Assembly: GCF_040253635.1 (NCBI RefSeq)
Contig: NZ_JBEJGX010000003.1
Span: forward strand, 3,720,001-3,784,000
From: Streptomyces sp. Edi2
GTDB taxonomy: Bacteria; Actinomycetota; Actinomycetes; Streptomycetales; Streptomycetaceae
Direction: 5' to 3'
DNA: 64,000 nucleotides
Part shown: positions 25,357 through 33,876 of the stretch, piece after piece
Layout of the letters: each line of letters begins with the position of its first letter
Position numbering within the stretch: the first letter of the stretch is position 1
Translations under genes and position numbers: made by a program
Notes under the pieces: model-generated
The model's database searches: none
What the model was told of the DNA's origin: nothing
What the model saw: only the letters and a program-made list of their open reading frames with translations

Positions 25357-26786
25357 AGCTCAAGCTCCAGTTGTTCGGCGACAACGTACTTGCTGTGCTG
25401 ATCAGCCACCGCCGATGGGGTATGTACTTGGCAGGCATTCCAGTCGCCGTCGTTGCGTATGAACGGCGCCGGCGGGAACTGCAGGGCGGGCTCCTCCTGC
25501 GGCGAGCCGCTGCTCGCAGGACTCATGATCCGCCCGGCTGACGTCGCATCAGCCATGGCCCGACGCAGTAGGGCCGATAACTCCAGCGCGTTCTGTACCC
25601 GCAGTTGCAGGTGGTCTGCTGCGTGTCTGCACTGAGTGGCTCGTCGGCCCAGCCGCACCTGCTCGTTAGGCGGGGCAATGGGTATCGGGATACCTTGCAG
25701 ATTAGTTTGCGTGATATTGCGCATCGACGACAGACTGCCGTTGCTCCGTCGCGCGATCTCCGCACGTACGTAGGAGGTTGCCAACAGCGGCACGAGCCAG
25801 CGGTCATCGACATCGCTCTTGGGCACCAATCGCAGGCTTTTGTCGCTCAGATACAGACCAGGCCGACATTCCGTGACATGGACGGTCGCACCGACGTGGT
25901 CGAGAGTGTTGGCACGGCACAGCAAGATGTCGCCAGCCTTGATCTCGTGCCGTGGCATGAGGGGCGTTCCAGCGGGCACCGCTTTGTTCTCGTCCTGGAG
26001 GAACTTCCCTCGGGTGATGGCACTGGTCTTGATCACTGCCTTCTCGTCACTTTCGGCGCGCCGCCCCAGGCACTGCGGTGAGCGTCCTGTCTCGATCTCC
26101 TTGATGACCTCGCCCAGACACCCCCAACGCCAGCCGCGGGGAAGCGTTTGGCCGGCAGCGTCACATTGCGCCGTCAGTGCATGATGGGCGGCGTCCTGCA
26201 ACGCAGTGACTCCCGAAGCGGCCCGGAGAAGCGCCGCTTCGGCCTGATCCAGGCGCTTCAGCCGTGCCCGAAGCTGCGCCAGGATGCGTTCCTGTAGTGC
26301 AAGTGGCGGCAGGGAAAACTTGATGTTCAGCAGTGCCTCGATCGTGAGCGAGTGCGTGCGGCCGCTGCGTGCTACGGCTTGAATCTGTGCTCGGACATCG
26401 GAGGACTGCCACAACTGCTCCAGGTACGAGGGATGCAGGAGCGTGGGGCGCACGCGGACTCGCGTCATGGTGCGCGGGAAGTCCAGCGGTTGCGTCCCTT
26501 CCTCGATCAGTACTCCCTGACCGAGGCGGTCCATTGATCCGGCGTTGCGACGGACGAGAAAGTCTCCTACACGAACGTCCACTGGAACTCCGTCGACGCA
26601 TGCCCTGTCCACTGCTGGATTCGGGTGCCCTCTTGTCGCCTCTGCCTCGAGCACTAGCGGTTCAGGCGTGGCACACCATCCGTCGTTGGCGACAGTGGCC
26701 TTGGATCCTCCGCTCATCAATCGACTACTGAGGACCCTGGCGAGCCGGACTTCCGGCCAGCCTGACGCGGATTCCGTTGCTGACAC
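25353..26786 (-). CDS. hsdS: Type I restriction specificity subunit
   Basis: 477 residues from GTG 26786, preferred over GTG 26825 because AAGGGG lies eight bases upstream. Two target-recognition domains are separated by helical spacers. The first ends with HSLTIEALLNIKFSLPPLALQERILAQLRARLKRLDQAEAALLRA, and the second with LSSMRNITQTNLQGIPIPIAPPNEQVRLGRR; these are the typical S-subunit conserved regions. It would set a bipartite DNA target for the adjacent HsdM. It follows the nuclease-helicase gene by 150 bp on the same strand and couples into hsdM by ATGA. The target sequence cannot be inferred. Confidence 0.87.
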   Translation of the reverse strand: MSATESASGWPEVRLARVLSSRLMSGGSKATVANDGWCATPEPLVLEAEATRGHPNPAVDRACVDGVPVDVRVGDFLVRRNAGSMDRLGQGVLIEEGTQPLDFPRTMTRVRVRPTLLHPSYLEQLWQSSDVRAQIQAVARSGRTHSLTIEALLNIKFSLPPLALQERILAQLRARLKRLDQAEAALLRAASGVTALQDAAHHALTAQCDAAGQTLPRGWRWGCLGEVIKEIETGRSPQCLGRRAESDEKAVIKTSAITRGKFLQDENKAVPAGTPLMPRHEIKAGDILLCRANTLDHVGATVHVTECRPGLYLSDKSLRLVPKSDVDDRWLVPLLATSYVRAEIARRSNGSLSSMRNITQTNLQGIPIPIAPPNEQVRLGRRATQCRHAADHLQLRVQNALELSALLRRAMADATSAGRIMSPASSGSPQEEPALQFPPAPFIRNDGDWNACQVHTPSAVADQHSKYVVAEQLELEL

Positions 26787-26936
26787 GGGCCCATCCCCTT
26801 CATCCCGGCCGCACGGGCTGGGCACAATAATTCGTTTACCAGCTCCACAGACGCCCAGTGTTGAGCCGAAACAACGCCCCGCAGCTCTTCCTGTGCAGCG
26901 ATCCCTCGGATGCGAACCTTGGCGGCCCTCCTACGA

Positions 26937-28877
26937 TCAGAGCTTCGGAACGCCAAGCTCCGCGAAGAGCTGTCTGGTGGCCGGGTCCATGGAGTAGAGC
27001 ACCGTGCCGCGGATGGATCGGGTCATCAGTACGCCGTAGGCATTACGAAGTCGCTCCGTCAAGATTTCGTCGGAGTCGATTCGGATGGCCTTGCTCTTCA
27101 CCCAGTCACGGTCCAAGGCCCACGAGCCCTCGGCCCAGGTGAGGTCAGGGCCCATGATGACTCCGCCCCACTCGTATTCCAGGCCTTGGGCCGTGTGCAC
27201 GCAGCCGACCTGACCGAAGCCGCCGTCGCCTGTAGCCCAGAACCGGCGCGATGGAACACCCGGCGTGTTATGCGTGTCCTCCGCGTTCCACGGGCGAGCC
27301 CACCCCGGTTCCGGGGCGACATCCGGGTAGGTACCGGACGTGTCGGTCCACTCCCAGCACATGCCAGCAGTCATCCGGGCGCTGTGCCCCGCATCAAGCT
27401 TGGACTGGAGGAACTCCTCCATCCGGGCCGCCCTGTCGGTGTAGTAGAGCTCGAAAAGCTCCGGATTCTCGTCGTCGTCCGCGTTCCACGGCACAGGTCG
27501 GCCCGCCAGGAGATGCCCCACCCATGTGTCGTAGGTGGAACTACCGACCGCTCGAAGAGACCTGTCAAGCCTGATGGGCACGACCTCTGCCTTGAGGTCT
27601 TGAATGGCCTCGATGAGATCCGCTTCAGACCAGGCATCCTCGGCGAAGAGTCGCTGGTCGCCGTCCACGAAGAAGACAGGGACTCTGGCCCGTGTCACGA
27701 TCACCGAAACCGACGACTCGCCGGGCCGCATCGCGTACGAGCCCGACTGGGGGCGCTCGGTAAGCCGGTGCGCTTCGTCGCACACCAGCAAGTCGAGCCC
27801 GTTGGGCGCCACCTTGTTCGCGATCTGGTTCAAGGTCGTGAAGTGCTTCTGCTTTCCCTTGGCACCGCGCTTGAGGTTTTCGCGGGATGCGATGCCACCC
27901 GACACGAAGCGCGCTTCGTAACCCTTGTTGAGCGCTTCGCCGAGCGCTGTCAGGGCCAGGAGTGACTTCCCGGTGCCCGGCCGACCGCTGATGACGTACA
28001 CCTTCTTCGCACCAGGCGACGGCTTGCGGACCGACTCCATGACCTGGTCGACAGCTTCAAGCTGCTTCTCCGTCAAGCTGAAGTTTGTGTGCCCGTTGAC
28101 GATCGCCCCGATCTCGTCCGTAAGCAGAGAGCTAGCACGGCGACGCCCCAGGAGTGCCTGCGCTGCTGCGGCATTCTTGACGGGACTGAAGTGGCTGGTG
28201 AGGAACTTGCGGAGATCGTCTGGTTGCCGTGCCGTGAAGGTCGGAACTCCCGGCGCCGGCCGCACCATGCTGATCCACTGGCAGTCAGGATCCTTCAGGT
28301 TGTGTAAGTAGGCTGCGCCAGCGAGGTGTACGTACCGATCATCGAACATGCTGTGATGGCGCTTCAGCGCCTCCAGATTGTCCTTCACCTGCACTGCAGG
28401 GTGCTTTCTGTGCTCCCGGTAGAACGGTGCGTAGACGCGGCCAATGGCGCAGTCTACGCAGAGCTCTCCAGTGGTGGACTGCCTGCACTCAGCGCACAGC
28501 TTGGCCGTCCCCTTGGCCGGGTCGGGCCGCTCAATGGTGCCCCACTGCTTCAGCTCAATGGCGGCGAAGCTCAGTCCGCCATCAGGGTGCTCTCCGGCAA
28601 GAACCACGTCGATCGGGCTCATATCGGCGTGAACTCTGTACTCGACGAAGACATAGACCTGCCCGAGGTCAACGTCCCTGAGGGCGGTCGCAACCTCGTA
28701 GAGGCTCTCGCGCCACGTCTTCTTGTCGGCAGCGGAGGCCTTGGCATGGTTGGGATGCGCGGCTTCATAGATCTCAGCAATCTTGTTGCTGAGCCGCCGC
28801 CTGTTGCGCACCAGCTCCTCAGCCGGCCAGAACGCCTCTAAATCTGACCACGTGCCCCCGCCAGCCACTTCGCTCAC
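26937..28877 (-). CDS. PD-(D/E)xK nuclease + DUF2075 (Schlafen-3-like) helicase fusion
   Basis: 646 residues. The N-terminal 115 residues contain VYVFVEYRVHADMSPIDVVL then FAAIELKQW, giving E79, D90, E108 and K110, a PD-(D/E)xK nuclease core. Next is a zinc knuckle, C128-x2-C131-x8-C140-x2-C143. From about 265 an SF1-like DUF2075 ATPase follows: TEKQLEAVDQV (Q motif), SGRPGTGKS Walker A (298-305), LLVCDEAHRL Walker B, FFVDGDQRLF, and the C-terminal CVHTAQGLEYEWGGVIMG. It is the first gene of a leftward set with hsdS and hsdM. It could be the cutting and translocating component that replaces HsdR. Alternatively it is an independent Nhi-like defence protein. GTG 28877 or GTG 28865 starts. Confidence 0.85.
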   Translation of the reverse strand: MSEVAGGGTWSDLEAFWPAEELVRNRRRLSNKIAEIYEAAHPNHAKASAADKKTWRESLYEVATALRDVDLGQVYVFVEYRVHADMSPIDVVLAGEHPDGGLSFAAIELKQWGTIERPDPAKGTAKLCAECRQSTTGELCVDCAIGRVYAPFYREHRKHPAVQVKDNLEALKRHHSMFDDRYVHLAGAAYLHNLKDPDCQWISMVRPAPGVPTFTARQPDDLRKFLTSHFSPVKNAAAAQALLGRRRASSLLTDEIGAIVNGHTNFSLTEKQLEAVDQVMESVRKPSPGAKKVYVISGRPGTGKSLLALTALGEALNKGYEARFVSGGIASRENLKRGAKGKQKHFTTLNQIANKVAPNGLDLLVCDEAHRLTERPQSGSYAMRPGESSVSVIVTRARVPVFFVDGDQRLFAEDAWSEADLIEAIQDLKAEVVPIRLDRSLRAVGSSTYDTWVGHLLAGRPVPWNADDDENPELFELYYTDRAARMEEFLQSKLDAGHSARMTAGMCWEWTDTSGTYPDVAPEPGWARPWNAEDTHNTPGVPSRRFWATGDGGFGQVGCVHTAQGLEYEWGGVIMGPDLTWAEGSWALDRDWVKSKAIRIDSDEILTERLRNAYGVLMTRSIRGTVLYSMDPATRQLFAELGVPKL

Positions 28878-29854
28878 GCTCCCGATCTACGCACTGGAGA
28901 CACCAGCGGTCCTACAAAACGTCGCTTGGTGTCAAAGAGTTGGACGAGTATCCCAGCGGCCCAAAGTGGCGGGCAAGGGATCTTCGCCAGTCCGCCAGCT
29001 GCTATCTTCACCGTCCCGGCGGCCGGACATGCGACCGAGCAGAAGCTCACCGACTCGCTTCCGCGCCGCCGGCCCTCGAAACGCCTACCCCCCGGGGGTG
29101 GTTCGCCGACGTCCGCTCAGCATCGCCCCCCATTACTCGGGGACACCTCCTGGCCTGGACGCCAGGCGAGATGTGGCGTCGGGCCATGGATGCTGGAGCA
29201 TGCGCCATGCCCCTGCTAACAGCCGGAGCCCAACGTCCCGCCCCGATGACGCCTGGTTCCCGCGAACGCCCCTCCTCGCGTGAGCAGCGCGTGAACGAAT
29301 GAGCGTTGTCCCGCCTACTGACATTCTCGGCAGCAGCACAGCACCATGCACCGTGACGGACTGAGTGCAACCTTCAGGTCTACTTGCTTGGACCTCAACT
29401 ACCACGCCGGCATCGCAGCGGCCCGCGCTGGCTACACCTCTGAGGAAGCAGGGCCCGAAGCAGCCGACCTCTCTAGGCGGGGCTTCACTCGGCACCTGGG
29501 TGACAGCGAGCACTTTCACACGCGGTGATTGGCAGGGGCCGGATCGGCCGTGCCACGTGCTTCGGGCGGCGGCGCAACCCAGCAGCGTGGCTGAGACCGG
29601 CGTGGGTGCAACGAGGCATACGCGCGCCTGGCCCGTCGGCTGACCGCCCGCCGTGGCTGACTGTCGTCGGCTGAGGCCCAGACAGACCGCGTCGAAGGCA
29701 ACCGTCGTCGGCCGAACGCAGGTTCTGAACTGCCGCAACACATGAGAGACGCGGGCCCAGAGCGGTGTGCCGGTCTTCGGCTCGTCCGGGCTGCGGCGCT
29801 GGGGCGCCGGTCCCGGCCGGCCGAAGACCGCAGGGCTGCTGACTCGGAAGTGCA
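28878..29854. other. Nearly 1 kb without a convincing gene
   Basis: Frames are long in places because of high GC, but their composition (Arg/Pro/Cys-rich, no motifs) is that of antisense or noise. The left end must hold the promoter for the nuclease-helicase operon. No repeat or structured RNA stood out. Confidence 0.5.
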
Positions 29855-30220
29855 TTACGCGGCCGGAGCCTCCGGAGGCGCGGACTGGCCCTGGTCGGCA
29901 TGTTCCGCCATCTCCATCGCCAAGCCCATGACGAGCAGGCGCGCCAGCATCTCGCCGGCCTCAGGCTGGATGGGCCCGAGACACACCAAGCCATCGCCGA
30001 AAACCGTCACGTCAGCCCTCAGACCGAGGAAGTCCGTTCCGAGGCCGGCGCTGTGGAGTTGTGCGGCTAGCGCGTCAGCACCGCGCTTGGCTTCGGCCCA
30101 ACCACGCACGTACGGCATTGCCGGCGAAAGGTTCTCGGCTCGTTTGGCGACTACACGACGCGGGTCGGTCACGTCCTCCACCTTCTCCTTGCTCTTGGTC
30201 AGTCCGTCTTGCGAGTGCAC
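29855..30220 (-). CDS. Small hypothetical protein, paralogue of its neighbour
   Basis: 121 residues. The core GADALAAQLHSAGLGTDFLGLRADVTVFGDGLVCLGPIQPEAGEMLARLL aligns plainly with the next gene upstream (ALRDVLTAAG...DFPYLRADLNAFGHGLIELGRVSPETAERLAELL), so the pair arose by duplication. The start region overlaps that gene by 22 bp. The N-terminal 40 residues are charged and probably flexible. No known domain; such pairs sit beside HTH regulators in Streptomyces. Confidence 0.65.
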   Translation of the reverse strand: MHSQDGLTKSKEKVEDVTDPRRVVAKRAENLSPAMPYVRGWAEAKRGADALAAQLHSAGLGTDFLGLRADVTVFGDGLVCLGPIQPEAGEMLARLLVMGLAMEMAEHADQGQSAPPEAPAA

Positions 30221-30495
30221 GAGTCATCTGCCTCTTCGGAACCACGGGCGCAAAGCAACGCCCGGCGCAGCAGCTCTGCCAGGCGCTCCGCCGTCTCCGG
30301 TGAGACTCGGCCGAGTTCGATGAGGCCGTGGCCGAAGGCGTTCAGGTCGGCACGGAGATAGGGGAAGTCACGTGCCATGCCGGCTGCGGTCAGTACGTCC
30401 CGCAGCGCGGTGGTGGCGTTGCGGGCCGCGTACCACTCGTCTGTCTCCAGCGGTGACCAGCGGGCGGCGTCCTCGGGATCTTCCTCACTGGGCAC
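30199..30495 (-). CDS. Small hypothetical protein, first of a paralogous pair
   Basis: 98 residues. It shares the LRAD-x5-FG-GL-x2-LG-x3-PE-x-AE-x-LA-x-LL pattern with the following gene, spread over about 50 residues. It overlaps the upstream primase-like gene by 11 bp and the downstream paralogue by 22 bp, so all three are probably co-translated. The N-terminus DEWYAARNATTALRDVLTAAG suggests an amphipathic helix. Function unknown. Confidence 0.65.
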   Translation of the reverse strand: MPSEEDPEDAARWSPLETDEWYAARNATTALRDVLTAAGMARDFPYLRADLNAFGHGLIELGRVSPETAERLAELLRRALLCARGSEEADDSCTRKTD

Positions 30496-31036
30496 GGTCG
30501 CTCACCCGCTCAAGCTTCTCGGACCCGGCCTCTTCGGGGCTCGGGTACTGCTCGCCGTAGCGGTCTGCTCGTTCGATCAAGGCCGATGCGGCCGCGAACA
30601 TCACCGCCAGCGATGCCGTGCGCAGCGGGGATGCCTCGGGTCGGCGAATGGGTGCGCGTAGCCACTGGTGGCGGTCATCGGCCATCGGCATCGGACCGGG
30701 TACGACGACGAAGGAGCCGGCGTCGAGGTAGCGGTACTCGGGCGGGGTCGCCGTTTCCAGGGACAGGAGGCGCGTGAAGCGGCCGCGCGACTTGGACGAC
30801 AGAAGAAACCCGATCTGCTTTGCGCGACGGTCCATCATGACCGGACCGAGCGGCATTTCGCGACGTACCAACTGGTCGAAGGTCTCCATGCCCAAACGCT
30901 GGCTCATGACCACCACATCGAAGAGGCGCCCGGTCGCCAGCGCGTACGGACGCCTGGGGTCATCCGCCCAATGAGCCCGGCACATCACTGGATCGTCAGC
31001 GACAGCGGACAGCCACTGAATGCCTCGCCTCGTCAT
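30485..31036 (-). CDS. Primase/polymerase-like small protein
   Basis: 183 residues from ATG 31036; the frame is open 41 codons further upstream. GIQWLSAVADDPVMCRAHWADDPRRPYALATGRLFDVVVMSQRLGMETFD resembles the N-terminal fold of bifunctional primase-polymerase (Prim-Pol) domains in actinobacteria, and YLDAGSFVVVPGPMP and HQWLRAPIRRP continue it. The acidic catalytic triad of true Prim-Pol is not evident, so it is probably a non-catalytic relative. It heads the three-gene leftward operon and is divergent from the HTH regulator. Confidence 0.55.
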   Translation of the reverse strand: MTRRGIQWLSAVADDPVMCRAHWADDPRRPYALATGRLFDVVVMSQRLGMETFDQLVRREMPLGPVMMDRRAKQIGFLLSSKSRGRFTRLLSLETATPPEYRYLDAGSFVVVPGPMPMADDRHQWLRAPIRRPEASPLRTASLAVMFAAASALIERADRYGEQYPSPEEAGSEKLERVSDRAQ

Positions 31037-31288
31037 CCTCTGCACGTCATCCCACCTCGGTCGGCAACTGCGACGGCTCGTCTGCCGCGGTGCGACCAGA
31101 CTCCTGCGTGAGGACCTGAGCTGGGCAGATGACGAGAGGTGACGGGGGATGACGGGCATTGCACGATCGCGTCATCCCCCATCAGGGTCTGAACCGCGGG
31201 GCAATCCACCGGAGTCGCCACGCGGCGCGTGTCAGATCCCTAAATTCCGGGGAAGGAACGGGCATCGCCCACGCCGTCCGGGGAGGCG

Positions 31289-32686
31289 ATCACCACGGAA
31301 TCGAAGCCGACATCGTTCGGTCCTCTCCTGCTGCGCGCTCGGAAGAGCCGCGGTTGGAGTCAGGCCCGGCTGGTCCATGAACTACGCCAAGTCGCCACTC
31401 GACATGGCCAGCCGCTTCCGGCCGACGCGAGCGTAAAGCGACGAATCGCCAGTTGGGAGAACGGCCACAGCGCTCCGGATGAGTTCTACGGCCCGGTGGT
31501 GTGCGAAACCCTGGGGATGTCCTCCGCTGAACTGGGGCTGGGCCACCTCACCGGCCAGGACTCCGCCCTCCTGGACGCCGGCTACCCCGCCAGCCCCGAC
31601 GCTGCCATTGCGAACGTGGACCGCCTCTGGCGGGCAGACCTGAATGGCTATGACCCCCTGCTTCAGGCCCAGGCATCCGAGCCCGCGTGGAGCGAAGCGT
31701 CGTTACGGTGGCTTGTTGCTCCGGAGGCAGCATTCCCCAAGGCGATGGGTGATCGAGGGCCGCGTGTAGGCCTCGCCGACGTCGCGGTAATCAAGTCGAC
31801 CTGCGACATGTTCGCCCAGCTAGACGACCGGTTCGGCGGAGACCATGCTCGACAGTCCGTGATCCAGTACCTCAGCCGGGACGTAGCGCCTCTGCTCTCC
31901 GGCCGGTACACCGAGTCGGTTGGGCGCGCCCTGTTTTCGACCGTCGCCGAAGCCACCCTGCTGGCTGGTTGGATGTCGTACGACGCTTGTCAGCACGGGC
32001 TGGCACAGCGGTACTTTCTCCAGGCACTTAGGCTCGCCCAAGACGGCAACGATCGGCGCCTGGCCGGCAGCATCCTGTCCGCGATGAGCCACCAGGCCAC
32101 GTTTCTGGGCCAGTTCACCCACGGCGCCACCCTCGCTCGCGCGGCCCTGATGGGTATCTCGGCTGTCGCCACTCCGACCCTGCGTGCGCAGTTCCACGCG
32201 ATGGAGGCTCGGGCGCTGGCGCGCACCGGTGACCGGCACGCGTGCGAAAGTGCACTCGCCGCAGCCGCCAAGGCGCTGGAGAGTTGCAATACGGATGACG
32301 AGCCCGAGTGGATCACCTACTTCGACGCTGCCGAACTGGCGGCGGAGGCCGCCCACTGTTTCCGCGACGTGCGCAGCGCTCGCCAAGCCGTCTCCCACGC
32401 GGAAAACGCCATGAGCGGCAGCCACGTCCGCAGCGACTTCTTCGCCACCATGGTCCTGGCCGACGCCCACCTCCACGCCGGCGATGCCGAGGAAGCTTGC
32501 AACGTCGCCCTGGACGCCCTTGATCTCGGGGAACAGCTCCGGTCCGCCCGATGCGTCGCCTACCTTGCCGAGTTCCGCCAACACCTCGCGGTGTCAGGGC
32601 CTACCGCCGCCGTCCGCGAGTTCCACGAGCAGGCCGCGGAACACCGTTTGTGGACCGCAAGCGGACAAGCTCTGACGACTTCGTAG
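31289..32686 (+). CDS. XRE-type HTH regulator with TPR-like domain; no standard start codon
   Basis: The same frame that gives the long TPR-like protein continues upstream without stop to 31244. It encodes a clear HTH: SFGPLLLRARKSRGWSQARLVHELRQVA followed by VKRRIASWENGHSAPDEFYGPVVCETLGM. No ATG, GTG or TTG precedes the HTH. At the expected first residue the codon is ATC (31289-31291, then ACC ACG GAA TCG), behind GGGGAGG. Either a non-canonical start (ATC, ATT at 31244, or ACG at 31295) is used, or the start was lost and only an HTH-less protein from GTG 31496 is made. Residues after 80 are helical repeats typical of Streptomyces XRE-TPR regulators. Confidence 0.65.
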   Translation: MTTESKPTSFGPLLLRARKSRGWSQARLVHELRQVATRHGQPLPADASVKRRIASWENGHSAPDEFYGPVVCETLGMSSAELGLGHLTGQDSALLDAGYPASPDAAIANVDRLWRADLNGYDPLLQAQASEPAWSEASLRWLVAPEAAFPKAMGDRGPRVGLADVAVIKSTCDMFAQLDDRFGGDHARQSVIQYLSRDVAPLLSGRYTESVGRALFSTVAEATLLAGWMSYDACQHGLAQRYFLQALRLAQDGNDRRLAGSILSAMSHQATFLGQFTHGATLARAALMGISAVATPTLRAQFHAMEARALARTGDRHACESALAAAAKALESCNTDDEPEWITYFDAAELAAEAAHCFRDVRSARQAVSHAENAMSGSHVRSDFFATMVLADAHLHAGDAEEACNVALDALDLGEQLRSARCVAYLAEFRQHLAVSGPTAAVREFHEQAAEHRLWTASGQALTTS

Positions 32687-32694
32687 CCGCGAGG

Positions 32695-33621
32695 TTAGAA
32701 GGGGCTCCAGTCCCGGCGGCTGCCCCCGGTACGGAGCGCATGCATCCGGCGGCTGAACTCGGCGGCAGACTTCTCACTGCTGCCGACCTGCTGGCCCATC
32801 CACAGCACCATCATCAGCTCACGGACATCGGCAAGCACCGAGTAGCCGGGCCAGTTCATGATGTCGAATCCGTAGTGATGGACGAAGCCCTCGTAATCAC
32901 TCCGGTCATGCCAGCCGAAACGGTCGTAGTAGATCGCCGTGAGGATCAGATCCCACTCCCGCGGTGCCAGGCAGAAGCCGTCCAGGTCGATCATGATGGC
33001 CTGGCCGCTGCGGTCCCGCAGCACGTTGCCGATGTTGGCATCACCGTGGATTAGGCCGTACGGCAGCACGAAGTCCAGCCGGTCGTAGTCCTTGCTCAGT
33101 CGCCGAGCCCGCTGCTCCAGGAATGCCGCGTCGTCCGCCGAGACGCCATCGAGTGCCTCGAACGAGGACCACACCTTGGCGAACGGATCGAAGTACGGCA
33201 GACGCAACGACTCCGGCTCCTCAAGCCAGTGCAGCCGCCGCAGCAGGTCTGCCAGCTCGGTCACCGTCGCGTACTCCTCGCGGTCCTGGGCGCTCTCCCA
33301 GAACGTGATGACTCTGCCGCCGGCCGACAGCGGCTGAGGCACGCCGGGCAGCACTCTCGTTGCCGGGTAGTCCTGCGACTCAAGCCAGCAGGCTACCTGG
33401 ACGGCCCGCTCCATCTCCGTCGCTGCATTTGGATCACGCGCGATGCGGACGATCACCGGAGCGGAAGGCAGCCGGTAGACGGCGTTCGATCCGAGTCGCA
33501 GCAGCTCTGCCCCGGACGCGTCGATCCGGGCCTCTTCGCACGCCTCGCGGAGTACGGCTTCCACGCCCTCTGCCGTGAAATCCCGCGGTGCGTCTGGACT
33601 CGTGCCGGGGTCCGAGATCAT
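32695..33621 (-). CDS. APH-family phosphotransferase
   Basis: 308 residues of the aminoglycoside/choline kinase fold. The catalytic loop is YGLIHGDANIGNVL (HGD-x4-N), the metal site is AIMIDLDGFCLAPREWDL, and an N-lobe RLGSNAVYRLPSAPVIVRIAR supplies the ATP clamp. Substrate may be an antibiotic or a small cell alcohol; nothing nearby decides. It converges with the HTH-TPR regulator (9-bp gap). An arm-site-like repeat lies just upstream at 33642. Confidence 0.85.
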   Translation of the reverse strand: MISDPGTSPDAPRDFTAEGVEAVLREACEEARIDASGAELLRLGSNAVYRLPSAPVIVRIARDPNAATEMERAVQVACWLESQDYPATRVLPGVPQPLSAGGRVITFWESAQDREEYATVTELADLLRRLHWLEEPESLRLPYFDPFAKVWSSFEALDGVSADDAAFLEQRARRLSKDYDRLDFVLPYGLIHGDANIGNVLRDRSGQAIMIDLDGFCLAPREWDLILTAIYYDRFGWHDRSDYEGFVHHYGFDIMNWPGYSVLADVRELMMVLWMGQQVGSSEKSAAEFSRRMHALRTGGSRRDWSPF

Positions 33622-33641
33622 GCGATCGACCGTACCGGGCC

Positions 33642-33661
33642 GTGCCAGATTGGTGCCAGAG
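33642..33661. repeat. Third arm-type repeat pair (imperfect)
   Basis: GTGCCAGAT-TG-GTGCCAGAG matches the left and right arm pairs at 17 of 20 positions. It lies 1.77 kb inside attR, upstream of the phosphotransferase gene, and may mark a former right end of the element. Confidence 0.5.
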
Positions 33662-33693
33662 GGCAGGATCGGACCAGGTACAGGCCACCCGCC

Positions 33694-33876
33694 TTAATCC
33701 TGCGGCGGGCCTTGTCGGCTCCGGTCACCATCTCGCGTCTCTAGGCACCGCCGTATCTCCTGCCATGCAGTAATGACCTCGGCAGTCTTCGCCAAGACAT
33801 CGCGTACCTGCGACAGCAGCAGACTCAACGTTCCCGAGAGCGCCAGAACCAACAGGGCAATGCTGTCCCAGTTCAT
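33694..33876 (-). CDS. Small single-helix membrane protein
   Basis: 60 residues from ATG 33876, overlapping the stop of the upstream gene (ATGA). One N-terminal helix (WDSIALLVLALSGTLSLLL) is followed by an amphipathic, charged stretch with AKTAEVITAWQEIRRCLETRD. Tight coupling to the 427-residue unknown protein suggests a membrane partner for it. Family unknown. Confidence 0.55.
   Translation of the reverse strand: MNWDSIALLVLALSGTLSLLLSQVRDVLAKTAEVITAWQEIRRCLETRDGDRSRQGPPQD

Noticed and set aside
29133..29855. A 240-residue leftward frame in the 28.9-29.8 kb gap
   Set aside because: Composition is Arg/Gly/Cys-rich with no hydrophobic core pattern and no ribosome site; probably chance in high-GC DNA.
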